DNA of 64,000 bases from JAISST01 sp050434145 (GCF_050434145.1 NZ_JBNPVX010000002.1:70654-134653); one strand, 5' to 3'; numbered from the stretch's first letter, positions 25,887 through 35,301 are shown. Notes: a model not told the origin generated them from the sequence alone. A program made the numbers and translations.

Positions 25887-27176
25887 TTATTTTGCAGAAT
25901 CTGTAACTACTTGTAAAGCTTTATTTAATATAATTTCTGCATGAACAGAGCTTTTAAATGCTTCCATATTCCCATTTTTATTAATTTCTTCTTCCAATTT
26001 TTCAAATGTAATATTATACATTTTTGCTATATCATCCATTTGTTTTTTGATTTCTTCTTCACTTGCTTCTATGCTCTCTTTTTTAGCTATTGCATTAAGT
26101 ATCAAATCAGATTTAACTCTAAAAGCTGCTGAAGGTGCTATTTGCTTTTCCAAGTCTTGAACTGTCATCCCTGTCATTTTCATGTACATATCCATTCCAA
26201 TTCCCTGTCTTTGTAATTGATTTTCCATTTCAGTTACTCTATTTTTGATTTCACCAGCTATCATAGAAAATGGAATATCTACTTTTGTATTTTCAGCTAT
26301 TTTTTCTATCAATCTTCCTCTATAATCATTTTCTATTCTACTAGTTTCTCTGGTTGTTATCTCTTCTTTCTTTTTTTCTTTTAGATCTGTTACAGACTCA
26401 TATCCAAATTCTTTAGCTATTTCATCTGTTAATTCTGGTACATTTAATAATTTTATACTGTTTACTTTTACTTTGAATACTGCTGGTTTTCCTGCAAGTG
26501 TTTCTTGGTGATAATTTTCAGGGAATTTTACATTTACTTCTCCTTCTTGACCAGACATATAGCCTACCAATTGGTCTTCAAATGTATCTATAAACATTTT
26601 TGAACCTAATTTTAAACTGTGTGAATCACTTTTTCCACCTTCAAATGCCACTCCATCTACAAATCCTTCAAATGCAACATCCACAGAGTCTCCAAGCTGA
26701 GCTTTATGACCTTCTGGTGCATTTTCAAAAGTAGCTTTATTATTTAGTATCATTTCAATTTCTTTGTTTATAACTTCATCATTCATTTCAAAAGTTTCTT
26801 TTTCTACTTCTAAACCTTTATATTCACCTAATTCAACTTCAGGATAGACATCAACACTAAATATTATATCCATGTCAGAGTCTTTTAAATCTGTCTTTAT
26901 ATTCATAATATGACTTACTGGTATTATATTTTCTCCTTTGAAAATATCATTATAATGTTTGTCTAGCATTTCTTCCACTATTTGTCCAGTAACAGCTTCT
27001 TTATAATTTTGCTCTACTATTGGAAATGGAGCTTTTCCTTTTCTAAATCCAGGAATTTCTACTTCTGTGACCATTTTAGCAAGAATTGCTTCTTTAACTG
27101 GCTCTATTTCTCCTTTCATTAGATGCATTGTAACCTCTACAGCTGAATTTGGTAACTTTTTGATTTCGTGTTTCAT
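25887..27176 (-). CDS. tig: Trigger factor, ribosome-associated chaperone
   Basis: 429 residues. The N-terminal ribosome-binding signature (VEIPGFRKGKAPFPIVEQ, about 37-54) docks to ribosomal protein uL23. An FKBP-type peptidyl-prolyl isomerase domain (about 155-245) contains GDSVDVAFEGFVDGVAFEGG and an extended helical C-terminal domain follows. It helps nascent chains fold. AGGAGG precedes ATG 27176. It lies 45 bases after recJ, so it may be read from the rimP-nusA operon. Confidence 0.96.
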   Translation of the reverse strand: MKHEIKKLPNSAVEVTMHLMKGEIEPVKEAILAKMVTEVEIPGFRKGKAPFPIVEQNYKEAVTGQIVEEMLDKHYNDIFKGENIIPVSHIMNIKTDLKDSDMDIIFSVDVYPEVELGEYKGLEVEKETFEMNDEVINKEIEMILNNKATFENAPEGHKAQLGDSVDVAFEGFVDGVAFEGGKSDSHSLKLGSKMFIDTFEDQLVGYMSGQEGEVNVKFPENYHQETLAGKPAVFKVKVNSIKLLNVPELTDEIAKEFGYESVTDLKEKKKEEITTRETSRIENDYRGRLIEKIAENTKVDIPFSMIAGEIKNRVTEMENQLQRQGIGMDMYMKMTGMTVQDLEKQIAPSAAFRVKSDLILNAIAKKESIEASEEEIKKQMDDIAKMYNITFEKLEEEINKNGNMEAFKSSVHAEIILNKALQVVTDSAK

Positions 27177-27221
27177 TAATCCTCCTCATTTTTAATGTAC
27201 ATTGTACAATATGTATATAAC

Positions 27222-28922
27222 TTAATGGTTCATTGACTTTTTTATATCTTTTATTTTTATTTGAATTATTTCTTCACCTTTATACATTACTTTCTCAGGG
27301 TAATAAATGATATCAAATTCTTCATCTTCTGATACTGTATCTTTTATACTATGGCCTAAATCAAAGGCCACAGTATTGTATATTTTATCTTTTTTCTCCA
27401 GCATTCCATTAAAATGCTTATTCTCTATTCCAAACTTTCTTATATTACTCAATTTTATTCTTCTATCTAGAAACAACGGATATGGATTTCCTATTCCAAA
27501 TGGTGATATTAGTTCCAAATCTTGAAACAATTTTTCATTTACATTCTCTATTGGATATTCCATATCTATTTTTAATATTTTTTCTTCCTTTTCCATATCA
27601 CTTTCTATAATACTATGGTGGAAAACTTTTTTTATTTCTGCTAATTTATCTGTTTTAACAATAAAACCAGATGCCAGATCATGTCCTCCAAATCTTATTA
27701 GTAGATGTTTCATATTCTCAAATATATCAAAAATACTTATTCCATTAACACTTCTGCAAGAAGCTTTTCCAATATTGTTTTTTAATGCAACTAGTGTCAC
27801 GGGCACATTATATTTTATACTGAGCCTAGAAGCTACTACCCCTATCACTCCTGAATGCCATTTATCTGAGCTTAAAAATATACTCTTAAAATTTTTATCT
27901 TTCATTTTATTTATTTCATTAATAGCATCATTGTATATTTTTTGTTCTAAATCTCTACGTATTTTATTCGATTTCTTCATTTCTTCTATAATATTATAGA
28001 TATTAAATTCATCCTCTTCTAAGAAGAATTCAGCTCCCATTTTGGAATGACCAATTCGACCTAGTGCATTAATTAGTGGTGATATAAAATAACTTACATC
28101 TGTAGTATTTATATCTTTATCTTGAAGTCTTAGATACTTTATCAAATAGGTAAGGCCTTTTATTTCTGTATTTTTTAGTTTCTTTAGGCCTTCTTTTATT
28201 ATAACCCTGTTTTCTTCTACCATTGGTACAACATCTGCTACTGTTCCAATCATTACAATATCTATGTATTTAAAAACTTCTTCCAAAGGAAAATTTAACT
28301 TTTGATAAATCCCCTGAGCAAGTTTCATTGCCACTCCTGCACCAGCTAAATGTTTAAATTTGTAACTTTCACTTAATTTAGGATTTAATAATAATACATT
28401 GTCATCATCTTTATCTTTAATAATCTTATGGTGGTCTGTGATAATGATGTCTATTCCTATGGACTTGCTATATATTATATCATCTATTGTATTATAACCT
28501 GCATCTACTGTAATAATTAATTTTCCTTTTTTACGTTTGATAAGGTCAATTGCATTTTTATCCAATCCATAATTTTCATCTGTTCTTTTGGGAATATAAT
28601 AATCTACATCTCCACCTACATTCCTAAGCACTTTTACTAAAAATGCTGTAGAGGTAATCCCATCTACATCATAATCACCATATACTATTATTTTTTCTTT
28701 CTTCTTTATTTTCTCCAATATCAAGTCAATTATTATTTCCATTTGTTCAAAATCAAAAGGATCATTTGTGTCTTTTAGTGATGGGCATGTGAAAGTCTCT
28801 ACTTCTTTTTCATCAAGAAATCCTCTATTTAATAATAGAGTTGTTATCAAAGTATTTCTTGACCAAAGGTCTGATTTTGACTTAATCACGTTCGGTGGAA
28901 CGTGGTAATATTCCCAACGCAT
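27222..28922 (-). CDS. recJ: Single-stranded-DNA-specific exonuclease RecJ
   Basis: 566 residues. DHH phosphoesterase motifs are YGDYDVDGITSTAFLVK (about 80), ITVDAGYNTI and IIITDHHKI (DHH about 160), and GAGVAMKLAQ. The DHHA1 domain includes KASCRSVNGISIFDIFE and RFGGHDLASGF, followed by an OB-like C-terminal domain. RecJ degrades 5' single strands in recombination and mismatch repair. The start at 28922 has a modest GGGTAGTG site; rbfA ends only six bases before it. Confidence 0.95.
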   Translation of the reverse strand: MRWEYYHVPPNVIKSKSDLWSRNTLITTLLLNRGFLDEKEVETFTCPSLKDTNDPFDFEQMEIIIDLILEKIKKKEKIIVYGDYDVDGITSTAFLVKVLRNVGGDVDYYIPKRTDENYGLDKNAIDLIKRKKGKLIITVDAGYNTIDDIIYSKSIGIDIIITDHHKIIKDKDDDNVLLLNPKLSESYKFKHLAGAGVAMKLAQGIYQKLNFPLEEVFKYIDIVMIGTVADVVPMVEENRVIIKEGLKKLKNTEIKGLTYLIKYLRLQDKDINTTDVSYFISPLINALGRIGHSKMGAEFFLEEDEFNIYNIIEEMKKSNKIRRDLEQKIYNDAINEINKMKDKNFKSIFLSSDKWHSGVIGVVASRLSIKYNVPVTLVALKNNIGKASCRSVNGISIFDIFENMKHLLIRFGGHDLASGFIVKTDKLAEIKKVFHHSIIESDMEKEEKILKIDMEYPIENVNEKLFQDLELISPFGIGNPYPLFLDRRIKLSNIRKFGIENKHFNGMLEKKDKIYNTVAFDLGHSIKDTVSEDEEFDIIYYPEKVMYKGEEIIQIKIKDIKKSMNH

Positions 28923-28928
28923 AAATCA

Positions 28929-29291
28929 CTACCCTTTCAATTTATCTAATAATTCATTCATTTTAGCTGCATACTCCATTGAATCATCTAATTTAATTCT
29001 TAGCTCTGGCGTATGTCTTAATTCCATATTATCTGCTAATTTTTTCCTCAAAAATCCTTTTACTTCTTCTAATCCATTCAATGCACTTTTCTTATTTTCT
29101 TCACTTTGCTGCTCACCAGTAGCTGTAAGTACACTAACAAATACATCAGCAAATTTCAAATCATCTGTTACTCTTACATCAGTTATTGATACAATTCCCT
29201 TTATTTTTGGATTTTTCACTTCTGTAAGAAGTGCACTAGATAAAACACGAGCTACTTCTTTTTCTATTACTGCTAATCTTTCTTTTTTCAT
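28929..29291 (-). CDS. rbfA: 30S ribosome-binding factor A
   Basis: 120 residues, normal length. A KH-like fold typical of RbfA with EKEVARVLSSALLTEVKNPKIKGIVSITDVRVTDDLKFADVFVSVL and the C-terminal LRHTPELRIKLDDS. It assists maturation of 16S rRNA in the small subunit. It lies 48 bases after infB, a highly conserved linkage, and GAGGAG precedes ATG 29291. Confidence 0.96.
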   Translation of the reverse strand: MKKERLAVIEKEVARVLSSALLTEVKNPKIKGIVSITDVRVTDDLKFADVFVSVLTATGEQQSEENKKSALNGLEEVKGFLRKKLADNMELRHTPELRIKLDDSMEYAAKMNELLDKLKG

Positions 29292-29339
29292 GTGAGCTCA
29301 CTCCTCTTTAAGTCAAGTACTTGTATAATATTTTCAATT

Positions 29340-31628
29340 TTATTTTAATGTTCTCTTTATTTCTTGTATTTCAAACGCTTCTACAATATCTCCTTCTTTA
29401 ATGTCATTATAATTTTCTATTCCTAGACCACATTCTTGACCTGCAGATACTTCTTTAGCGTCATCTTTATATCTTTTCAAAGATGATAATTTTCCTTCAT
29501 ACACAACTATTCCATCTCTTAATATTCTTATATTAGAATCGCTTTTAACTTTTCCATCCACAACTACACAACCAGCAATATTACCAACTTTAGATACTTT
29601 AAAGACTTTTTTAATTTCTATTCTTCCTAAGTATATTTCTCTAAATTCTGGCTCTAACATTCCTGACAAAGCTTTTTCTATATCTTCTATTATATGGTAT
29701 ATTATGTTTGATGTTCTTATTTCTACTCCTGCCACCTCTGCTTCTTTTATAGCTTTGGTAGTTGGCCTTACATTAAACCCTAATATTATTGCATGAGAAG
29801 CTCCAGCTAACTTAACATCACTTTCAGTAATTGCTCCTGATGCAGCCTGGATAATATTTACTGCTACTTCATTATTAGATAGCTTGTTTAATGAATCTTT
29901 TAGTGCATCTACTGATCCTCTAGAATCAGCTCTTAAAACTAGATTTAGTTCTTTTATATTTTCATGAGCAAATTGATCAGATAAAGATTCTAATGATACA
30001 TTCTTTTTCTTAGTTTCGCTCATTCTTCTTTCTTTAGTAACTTCTTCTACTATTCTTTTTGCATGTTGTTCATTTTGTATTACATACATCGTTTCTCCAG
30101 CTGATGGCACTTGATTAAACCCAATTACTTCTGCTGGTTGAGACACTCCTACCTTCTCTATTCTTTCCCCTTTATCATTGATAAGTGCTCTTACTTTTCC
30201 ATAAACCTCTCCAGCAACCATAACATCACCTATTTTTAAGCTACCTTCTTGCACTATTAAATCCACTATTGGACCTACTTTAGGATCAAGTCTAGACTCT
30301 AAAACAACTCCTTTTGCTCTTTTTTTACTATTTCCTTTTAATTCTAGTATTTCTGCTGTAATTAGTATTGTATCCAACAGATTATCCAAATTTAGTTTTT
30401 GCTTTGCAGAAACCTCTACAAATTCACAATCTCCACCCCATTCTACTGAAACAAGCCCATATTCCATTAATTCTTGTTTTATTCTCATTGGATTAGCTTC
30501 TGGTTTGTCTATTTTATTAATTGCTACAATTATAGGAACTTTAGCTGCTTTAGCATGGGATAGTGCTTCCACTGTCTGCGGCATTACTCCATCATCTGCT
30601 GCCACTACTAATATCGCTATGTCTGTTACTTGTGCTCCTCTTGCTCTCATATCAGTAAATGCTTCATGTCCTGGTGTGTCCACAAAAGTAATTGGTTTCC
30701 CATCTTTCATTACTTGGTAGGCTCCTATCTTTTGCGTAATTCCACCAGCTTCTCCACTTACTACATTAGTGGCTCTAATAGCATCTAATAATGATGTTTT
30801 TCCATGATCAACATGACCCATTATTGTAATTACTGGTGGTCTAGTAGTCAAGTCTTCTGCTTTATCTTCTAGTTCCAAAGCAAATTTTTCTCCAAATTCC
30901 ATCACTTGCTCTTCTTCTTTTTCCACTAATACATCATATTCTGCTCCAATATCTTCTGCTAATTCCACAGAAATAGAACTGTTTATTGTTAGCATATGAC
31001 CTTTTAAAAACAACTTTTTAATCAGTTCTGCAGAATGTACTCCTATTTTTTGTGCAAACTCTCCAAGGGTGATTTCTCCCCTTATTTTTATCAATTTTAT
31101 TCCATCTTCTTCTATTATTTCGCTTTTTTTAATTTCAACTGTTTTCATCACAAAATCGCTTCTCTTACCTTTTTTCTTTTTGCTTTTATCTTTTTTATTT
31201 TTCTTAGAGTTTTGTATCGATACATGTTCTGAATAATCTACTTCTTTTTCTGTAGAATCTTCTGTACTGTCTTCATCCATGTTGAAATTTTGGCCAACTG
31301 GTCTTTGTTTTTCCTTATTTCTCTTCTTTTCTTTTGATTCTTCACTTATATCAAGAGATTCCTCTACTGGAAGAATATCATCTGGAACTACCTCTTCTTT
31401 TTTCTTACTTTCAACATCTTTACTATGATTTACTTTCTTATCCACAACTTTATCCTCTGTTTTATTTAGATTTGAAAAATATTCTTCTATCTTTTCCAAT
31501 TCTTCTACTTCCAGTCCAGATAAATGAGACGATACACTAACTTTTATTTCGTCATTTAGTAATGAAAGTAATTCTTTATTGCCCATATTATATTTCTTTG
31601 CTATCTCATGAACTCTGATTTTTTTCAT
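29340..31628 (-). CDS. infB: Translation initiation factor IF-2
   Basis: 762 residues. An N-terminal IF2N domain (KKIRVHEIAKKYNMGNKELLSLL) leads into a charged, low-complexity linker (about 60-170), a second IF2N-like domain, and the GTPase domain with G1 GHVDHGKTS, G3 DTPGHE and G4 NKIDKP. EF-Tu-like domains follow. IF-2 brings initiator tRNA to the ribosome. I chose ATG 31628 with AAGGAGG upstream; the GTG at 31634 overlaps that site. Confidence 0.97.
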   Translation of the reverse strand: MKKIRVHEIAKKYNMGNKELLSLLNDEIKVSVSSHLSGLEVEELEKIEEYFSNLNKTEDKVVDKKVNHSKDVESKKKEEVVPDDILPVEESLDISEESKEKKRNKEKQRPVGQNFNMDEDSTEDSTEKEVDYSEHVSIQNSKKNKKDKSKKKKGKRSDFVMKTVEIKKSEIIEEDGIKLIKIRGEITLGEFAQKIGVHSAELIKKLFLKGHMLTINSSISVELAEDIGAEYDVLVEKEEEQVMEFGEKFALELEDKAEDLTTRPPVITIMGHVDHGKTSLLDAIRATNVVSGEAGGITQKIGAYQVMKDGKPITFVDTPGHEAFTDMRARGAQVTDIAILVVAADDGVMPQTVEALSHAKAAKVPIIVAINKIDKPEANPMRIKQELMEYGLVSVEWGGDCEFVEVSAKQKLNLDNLLDTILITAEILELKGNSKKRAKGVVLESRLDPKVGPIVDLIVQEGSLKIGDVMVAGEVYGKVRALINDKGERIEKVGVSQPAEVIGFNQVPSAGETMYVIQNEQHAKRIVEEVTKERRMSETKKKNVSLESLSDQFAHENIKELNLVLRADSRGSVDALKDSLNKLSNNEVAVNIIQAASGAITESDVKLAGASHAIILGFNVRPTTKAIKEAEVAGVEIRTSNIIYHIIEDIEKALSGMLEPEFREIYLGRIEIKKVFKVSKVGNIAGCVVVDGKVKSDSNIRILRDGIVVYEGKLSSLKRYKDDAKEVSAGQECGLGIENYNDIKEGDIVEAFEIQEIKRTLK

Positions 31629-31646
31629 CAGCACCTCCTTAAGAAC

Positions 31647-32177
31647 TCAATTTATAAGTCCTCTGGCTATTTTTTTGTTTTTAATAGCAACAACATTAAC
31701 TTCAGATTTTCCAAATATTTTTCCAAGTTCAGCTTTAGTCCCAAAATGGACATACTTTATTTTCATTTCCTCAATTTTATTCATGAGAATATTTTTTGGT
31801 TTATCATCCATATCTACAGCCAAAATTACAAAATGTATATGTTTTATTTCTTCTAAAACCATATTTATTCCAAAGGCTAGATGAACTGAATTTTTCATTG
31901 CTCTTAAAATGTTTAAATAGTCTTTATTTTCTTTTTTTAGATAATCCAAAATTTTATACAACTCTTCAAAACTTATTTTTACCTTTTTATGCTTTGAAAG
32001 TTTTTCCACACAGTTTTCATTTTTACAAATATAATAACCTCTACTCTGATGCATTTTATTTTTATCAAAATAGTATTGGCCATTTAGATCATTATACAAT
32101 CTAATTAATTTATTTTTATCATTTTTTTTTCTACAGACAATACAACTTCTTTCTGGAGTTATATTACTTTTCTCCAT
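31647..32177 (-). CDS. ylxR: YlxR (DUF448) fused to an L7Ae/YlxQ-like domain
   Basis: 176 residues. The first 85 or so are YlxR: PERSCIVCRKKNDKNKLIRLYN and SRGYYICKNENCVEKLSKHKK. The remainder (NILRAMKNSVHLAFGINMVLEEIKHIHFVILAVDMDDKPKNILM...) resembles the L7Ae/YlxQ RNA-binding family, which is usually a separate gene after ylxR. I chose ATG 32177, which has AGAGGAAG upstream. It overlaps the nusA stop by 14 bases in another frame, so translation is coupled. YlxR has been linked to RNase P or transcription regulation elsewhere. Confidence 0.85.
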   Translation of the reverse strand: MEKSNITPERSCIVCRKKNDKNKLIRLYNDLNGQYYFDKNKMHQSRGYYICKNENCVEKLSKHKKVKISFEELYKILDYLKKENKDYLNILRAMKNSVHLAFGINMVLEEIKHIHFVILAVDMDDKPKNILMNKIEEMKIKYVHFGTKAELGKIFGKSEVNVVAIKNKKIARGLIN

Positions 32178-33240
32178 GTTCTTCCTCTTTTGCATCTTTA
32201 GTCGTCTTTATGTCTACTCTCATCCCAGTTAATTTGGCTGCAAGTCTAGCATTTTGTCCATTTTTCCCGATCGCTAAAGATAATTGTGACTCATCTACTA
32301 TTACTTTTGCTGTACTTTCATCTTCTGATATCTCTACACTTTTCACTGCTGCTGGGCTCAACACTGCAGATACAAAATCTTTCATTGATTCTTTCCAATC
32401 TACAATATCAATTTTTTCACCATTTACTTCATCTACAATATTCTTAATCCTAGACCCTCGTTGCCCTATGCATGCCCCTACAGTATCTATATTTTTATCT
32501 TCTGAAAATACTGCTACTTTCGCTCTAGAACCTGCTTCTCTTGCTATTGCTTTAATTTCTATAATTCCATTGCTTATTTCTGGAACTTCTAATTCAAATA
32601 ATTTTTTCAACAACCCTTCATGTTTTCTTGATATTATTATTCTTGGAAATTTATTGGTTTTTTCAACTTCGGCCAAATATACTTTAATTCTATCCCCTAC
32701 TCTATATGTATCTGATGGTGACTGTTCCATAGGCGTTAATATAGCTTCTACTTTGTCAAACTCAACAAACACATTTCTCTTTTCATCTATTCTTCTTATT
32801 ACTCCATTCAGAATGTCAAATTCTCTATCTTTGAATTTGTCAAATATGTATTGTCTCTCAAACTCTCTTACCTTTTGTATTACTATTTGTTTTGCATTTT
32901 GTATCGCATTTCTTCTAAATTCTTCACAATTTACTTCAATCTTTACAACATCTCCAATTTTAGCTCTTTTCTTTATGTCTTGAGCATCTTCCAAAGATAT
33001 TTCCAAAGCCGCATCATATAAATCTTCATCTTTTACTACTGTTTTTACTTCATACAATTTCATTTCACCAGTTTCTTTATTCATTTCTACTTCTACTTTT
33101 TCTTCATCCCCATGGTTTTTCTTGTAAGCCACTAAAAGTGCTTGTTCTACAGTTTGTAAAAGTATCTCCTTATCCATCCCCTTTTCTCTTTCCAGCTCTG
33201 CAATAGCATCTAAAAGAGCTTTTCCATCCCTGCTTTTCAT
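32164..33240 (-). CDS. nusA: Transcription termination/antitermination protein NusA
   Basis: 358 residues. An N-terminal RNA-polymerase-binding domain (ALLDAIAELEREKGMDKEILLQTVEQALLVAYKK) is followed by an S1 domain (about 130-200) and two KH domains with IGQRGSRIKNIVDEVNGEKIDIV (about 278-300) and AIGKNGQNARLAAKLTG. No C-terminal acidic repeats are present, as in Gram-positive-type NusA. It modulates pausing and termination. CAGGAGG precedes ATG 33240; rimP is 54 bases upstream. Confidence 0.97.
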   Translation of the reverse strand: MKSRDGKALLDAIAELEREKGMDKEILLQTVEQALLVAYKKNHGDEEKVEVEMNKETGEMKLYEVKTVVKDEDLYDAALEISLEDAQDIKKRAKIGDVVKIEVNCEEFRRNAIQNAKQIVIQKVREFERQYIFDKFKDREFDILNGVIRRIDEKRNVFVEFDKVEAILTPMEQSPSDTYRVGDRIKVYLAEVEKTNKFPRIIISRKHEGLLKKLFELEVPEISNGIIEIKAIAREAGSRAKVAVFSEDKNIDTVGACIGQRGSRIKNIVDEVNGEKIDIVDWKESMKDFVSAVLSPAAVKSVEISEDESTAKVIVDESQLSLAIGKNGQNARLAAKLTGMRVDIKTTKDAKEEEHGEK

Positions 33241-33294
33241 TTTTGTCCAACCTCCTGATTATTATTAAATCACTTATACATGTATAGTTCTTTT

Positions 33295-33780
33295 TTAAAA
33301 TTCAAATTTCAAATTTGCCTTTTTTATCTCTTTATATTCTATAAATATATCTTGATTACCATCATTTACCACTAATATATCAGCATTACATGATACTATT
33401 TTCCCTTCATATGCCTTTTTATCATCCTTTTTATGTTTTAGTGTAACCTTTATTTTTTCACCTTTGAATCTTATAAAATCTGATACTTTTTTGAGAGGTC
33501 TTTCTATTCCTGGCGACGAAACTTCCAAGAAAAATTTCTGTTCAATTAATTTATCAATATTTTCTTCTACTTTACCACTAAATAAAGCACAGTCTTCTAA
33601 TGATATTTCCTTTTCCAGATATTCAATATAAATTCTTACATACCAATATCCACCATCTTGTAAATACTCAACATCTACTAATTCCAGCCCCATTTCCTCC
33701 ACTACTGGAGTTATTAAGTCTGTTATTTTTTCTACAACATTAATTTGTATGTTTTCTTTGTTTTTTTTGTCTTTAGACAT
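33295..33780 (-). CDS. rimP: Ribosome maturation factor RimP
   Basis: 161 residues of the RimP (DUF150) family. GLELVDVEYLQDGGYWYVRIYI, ISLEDCALFSGKVEENID and the highly conserved FLEVSSPGIERPLKKVSDFIRFKGEKIKV are visible, with an SH3-like C-terminal domain. It matures the 30S subunit. First gene of the rimP-nusA-ylxR-infB-rbfA-recJ operon, behind a strong promoter and a GC-rich leader hairpin. Confidence 0.96.
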   Translation of the reverse strand: MSKDKKNKENIQINVVEKITDLITPVVEEMGLELVDVEYLQDGGYWYVRIYIEYLEKEISLEDCALFSGKVEENIDKLIEQKFFLEVSSPGIERPLKKVSDFIRFKGEKIKVTLKHKKDDKKAYEGKIVSCNADILVVNDGNQDIFIEYKEIKKANLKFEF

Positions 33781-33812
33781 TCTTTCACCTCTAAGAGAAA
33801 ACTATTAAATAA

Positions 33813-33832
33813 GGAGCGGTTCTTCCCGCTCC
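33813..33832 (-). promoter_or_regulatory. GC-rich leader hairpin before rimP
   Basis: The seven-pair stem GGAGCGG / CCGCTCC with a six-base loop lies between the mapped promoter and the rimP start, 33 bases before the ATG. On the minus strand only TTATTTAATAG follows, so it is a weak terminator at best. It could serve as an attenuator or stabilising leader stem, or help to end readthrough from the glucokinase gene. Confidence 0.55.
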
Positions 33833-33860
33833 TCTCAATATATCATGTAATTTCAACACT

Positions 33861-33889
33861 ATTATATCATGCTGCAAAATAAAAATCAA
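33861..33889 (-). promoter_or_regulatory. Sigma-70 promoter of the rimP-nusA operon
   Basis: On the minus strand TTGATT, a 17-base spacer and a perfect TATAAT lie about 80 bases before rimP, with a TG dinucleotide two bases before the -10 box. Confidence 0.8.
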
Positions 33890-33962
33890 GTATTTAATAA
33901 TAATATCCTAATTATTGGACAAAGGAAACAAGAAAGTATTAATCTTTTATTCATCTCTGTAA

Positions 33963-34931
33963 TTATTTTAAATTGGCGGCTCCGATTAATCCTGCATCAT
34001 TTCCTAAAGTAGCCACTTCAACAGGTGGTATATATATTCTATCCCCTGCATATGTATATTTTTTCACATAATCATTGAGTGGATCAGTTAGATTTCTTCC
34101 TTGATTGCATATTCCACCACTTAGAAGTACTATCTCTGGCCTAAAGATATTTATCATATCAATAATTCCTTCTCCTAGATACTTTATGTATTTTTCTACT
34201 ACTTTCTTTCCAATAAAATCCCCTTCTTGTGCTGCTTCAAATGGTACTACACCATTCATTCTTTCTAAATTTCCAGAAAGTATTTTGTTCATGAGAGACT
34301 CTGGATTTTCTTTTGCTGCTTTTTTTGCTTCTCTCACCAAAGCTGTGGCAGATGCATAGCTTTCAAAACACCCATTTCTTCCACAAGTACATTTTATCCC
34401 ATCTACTTCCAAAACCATATGACCTATCTCAACTCCGCCAACCCCGCCTTCAAACAGCTTTCCACCAGCAACAATCCCACCACCTACTCCAGTGCCTAGT
34501 GTAATCATCACTACATCTTCATAACCTTTTGCTCTTCCTGCTACGACTTCTCCTAATGCAGCACAATTGGCGTCATTTGATACTTTTGTAGGCAAGTCAA
34601 TATATCTATTTAATTCTTTTATTAAAGGAACATTCTCCCATTTTAAATTATTGGAATATATTAAAACCCCATTTTTATGATCAACAACTCCTGGGGTTCC
34701 AACACCTATAGATTCACATTCAGTTATTTTTATTCCTTTCTTTTTTAATAAGTCTTGTACACCTGTTCCTATATTTTCGATTATTTTTTCCCAACTTAAA
34801 CCAACCTGTGTCTTAATAGAGTTCTTCCCAATTAATTTATTACTCTTATCTACAATTCCAAATTTGACATTGGTCCCACCAATATCTATTCCAATTCTAT
34901 ATTTAAGTCTCTTTTCTATTATATTAGACAT
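33963..34931 (-). CDS. ROK-family glucokinase
   Basis: 322 residues. The ATP-binding signature GIDIGGTNVKFGIVD lies near residue 13, a second phosphate loop is TLGTGVGGGIV, the catalytic Asp sits in SNDANCAALGE, and the ROK zinc site is CTCGRNGCFESYAS (with the preceding IGHMVL). It would phosphorylate glucose or a related hexose at the cytosolic face. AAAGGAG precedes ATG 34931. It stands alone behind its own promoter and ends ahead of the rimP promoter. Confidence 0.92.
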   Translation of the reverse strand: MSNIIEKRLKYRIGIDIGGTNVKFGIVDKSNKLIGKNSIKTQVGLSWEKIIENIGTGVQDLLKKKGIKITECESIGVGTPGVVDHKNGVLIYSNNLKWENVPLIKELNRYIDLPTKVSNDANCAALGEVVAGRAKGYEDVVMITLGTGVGGGIVAGGKLFEGGVGGVEIGHMVLEVDGIKCTCGRNGCFESYASATALVREAKKAAKENPESLMNKILSGNLERMNGVVPFEAAQEGDFIGKKVVEKYIKYLGEGIIDMINIFRPEIVLLSGGICNQGRNLTDPLNDYVKKYTYAGDRIYIPPVEVATLGNDAGLIGAANLK

Positions 34932-35018
34932 ATAAATCTCCTTTTTGGTTTAGAATTTATTATTTTTTATTCTGACATAGATGATTTTTCCTTTAAAATT
35001 ATCAAATCTATCAGTTAA

Positions 35019-35046
35019 TTGTACAATTTATATTCTTTTTTTTCAA
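35019..35046 (-). promoter_or_regulatory. Sigma-70 promoter of the glucokinase gene
   Basis: On the minus strand TTGAAA, a 16-base spacer and TACAAT lie about 90 bases before the glucokinase start. Confidence 0.6.
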
Positions 35047-35064
35047 TAGAATTAAATCTAATAT

Positions 35065-35093
35065 TTGAAAAAAAATTAAAGCTTTGTTATAAT
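35065..35093 (+). promoter_or_regulatory. Sigma-70 promoter of recG
   Basis: TTGAAA (35065-35070), a 17-base spacer and a perfect TATAAT (35088-35093) are followed within 12 bases by MITE copy D. The promoter is intact, so the element is expected to form most of the recG leader RNA. Confidence 0.75.
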
Positions 35094-35104
35094 CTAGATA
35101 TAAA

Positions 35105-35274
35105 TAGGCAGTTGCGAAATACAAAGTTTTCTTTATTATTTTTACAAAAATTTGTTATATAAACAAATCTTTTTGGGTTTAGTGCTGAGCATAGCGAGGC
35201 TGGAGAAAAATAAAAATTAAAGGAATAATAAAAGTATGATTTGGTAAGACTAAAAGTAGTTTTGTAACAGCTTA
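35105..35274 (+). mobile_element. MITE-like element copy D, 170 bp, in the recG leader
   Basis: The element runs from TAGGCAGTTGCGAAATA to TTTTGTAACAGCTTA. The termini are imperfect inverted repeats (compare TAAGCTGTTACAAAAC, the complement of the right end). A perfect 10-bp duplication, TAGATATAAA, flanks it at 35095-35104 and 35275-35284. Inside are the family blocks TTTCTTTATTATTTTTAC, AAATCTTTTTGGG and GCTGAGCATAGCGAGG. This is one of the clearest copies. Confidence 0.9.
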
Positions 35275-35301
35275 TAGATATAAAATATGGGAGGTCAATA
35301 T

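Noticed and set aside
32210..32983. Long open frame antisense to nusA
   Set aside because: It mirrors codons of a certain gene, has low-complexity Ser/Phe/Ile composition, no ribosome site and no recognisable family.
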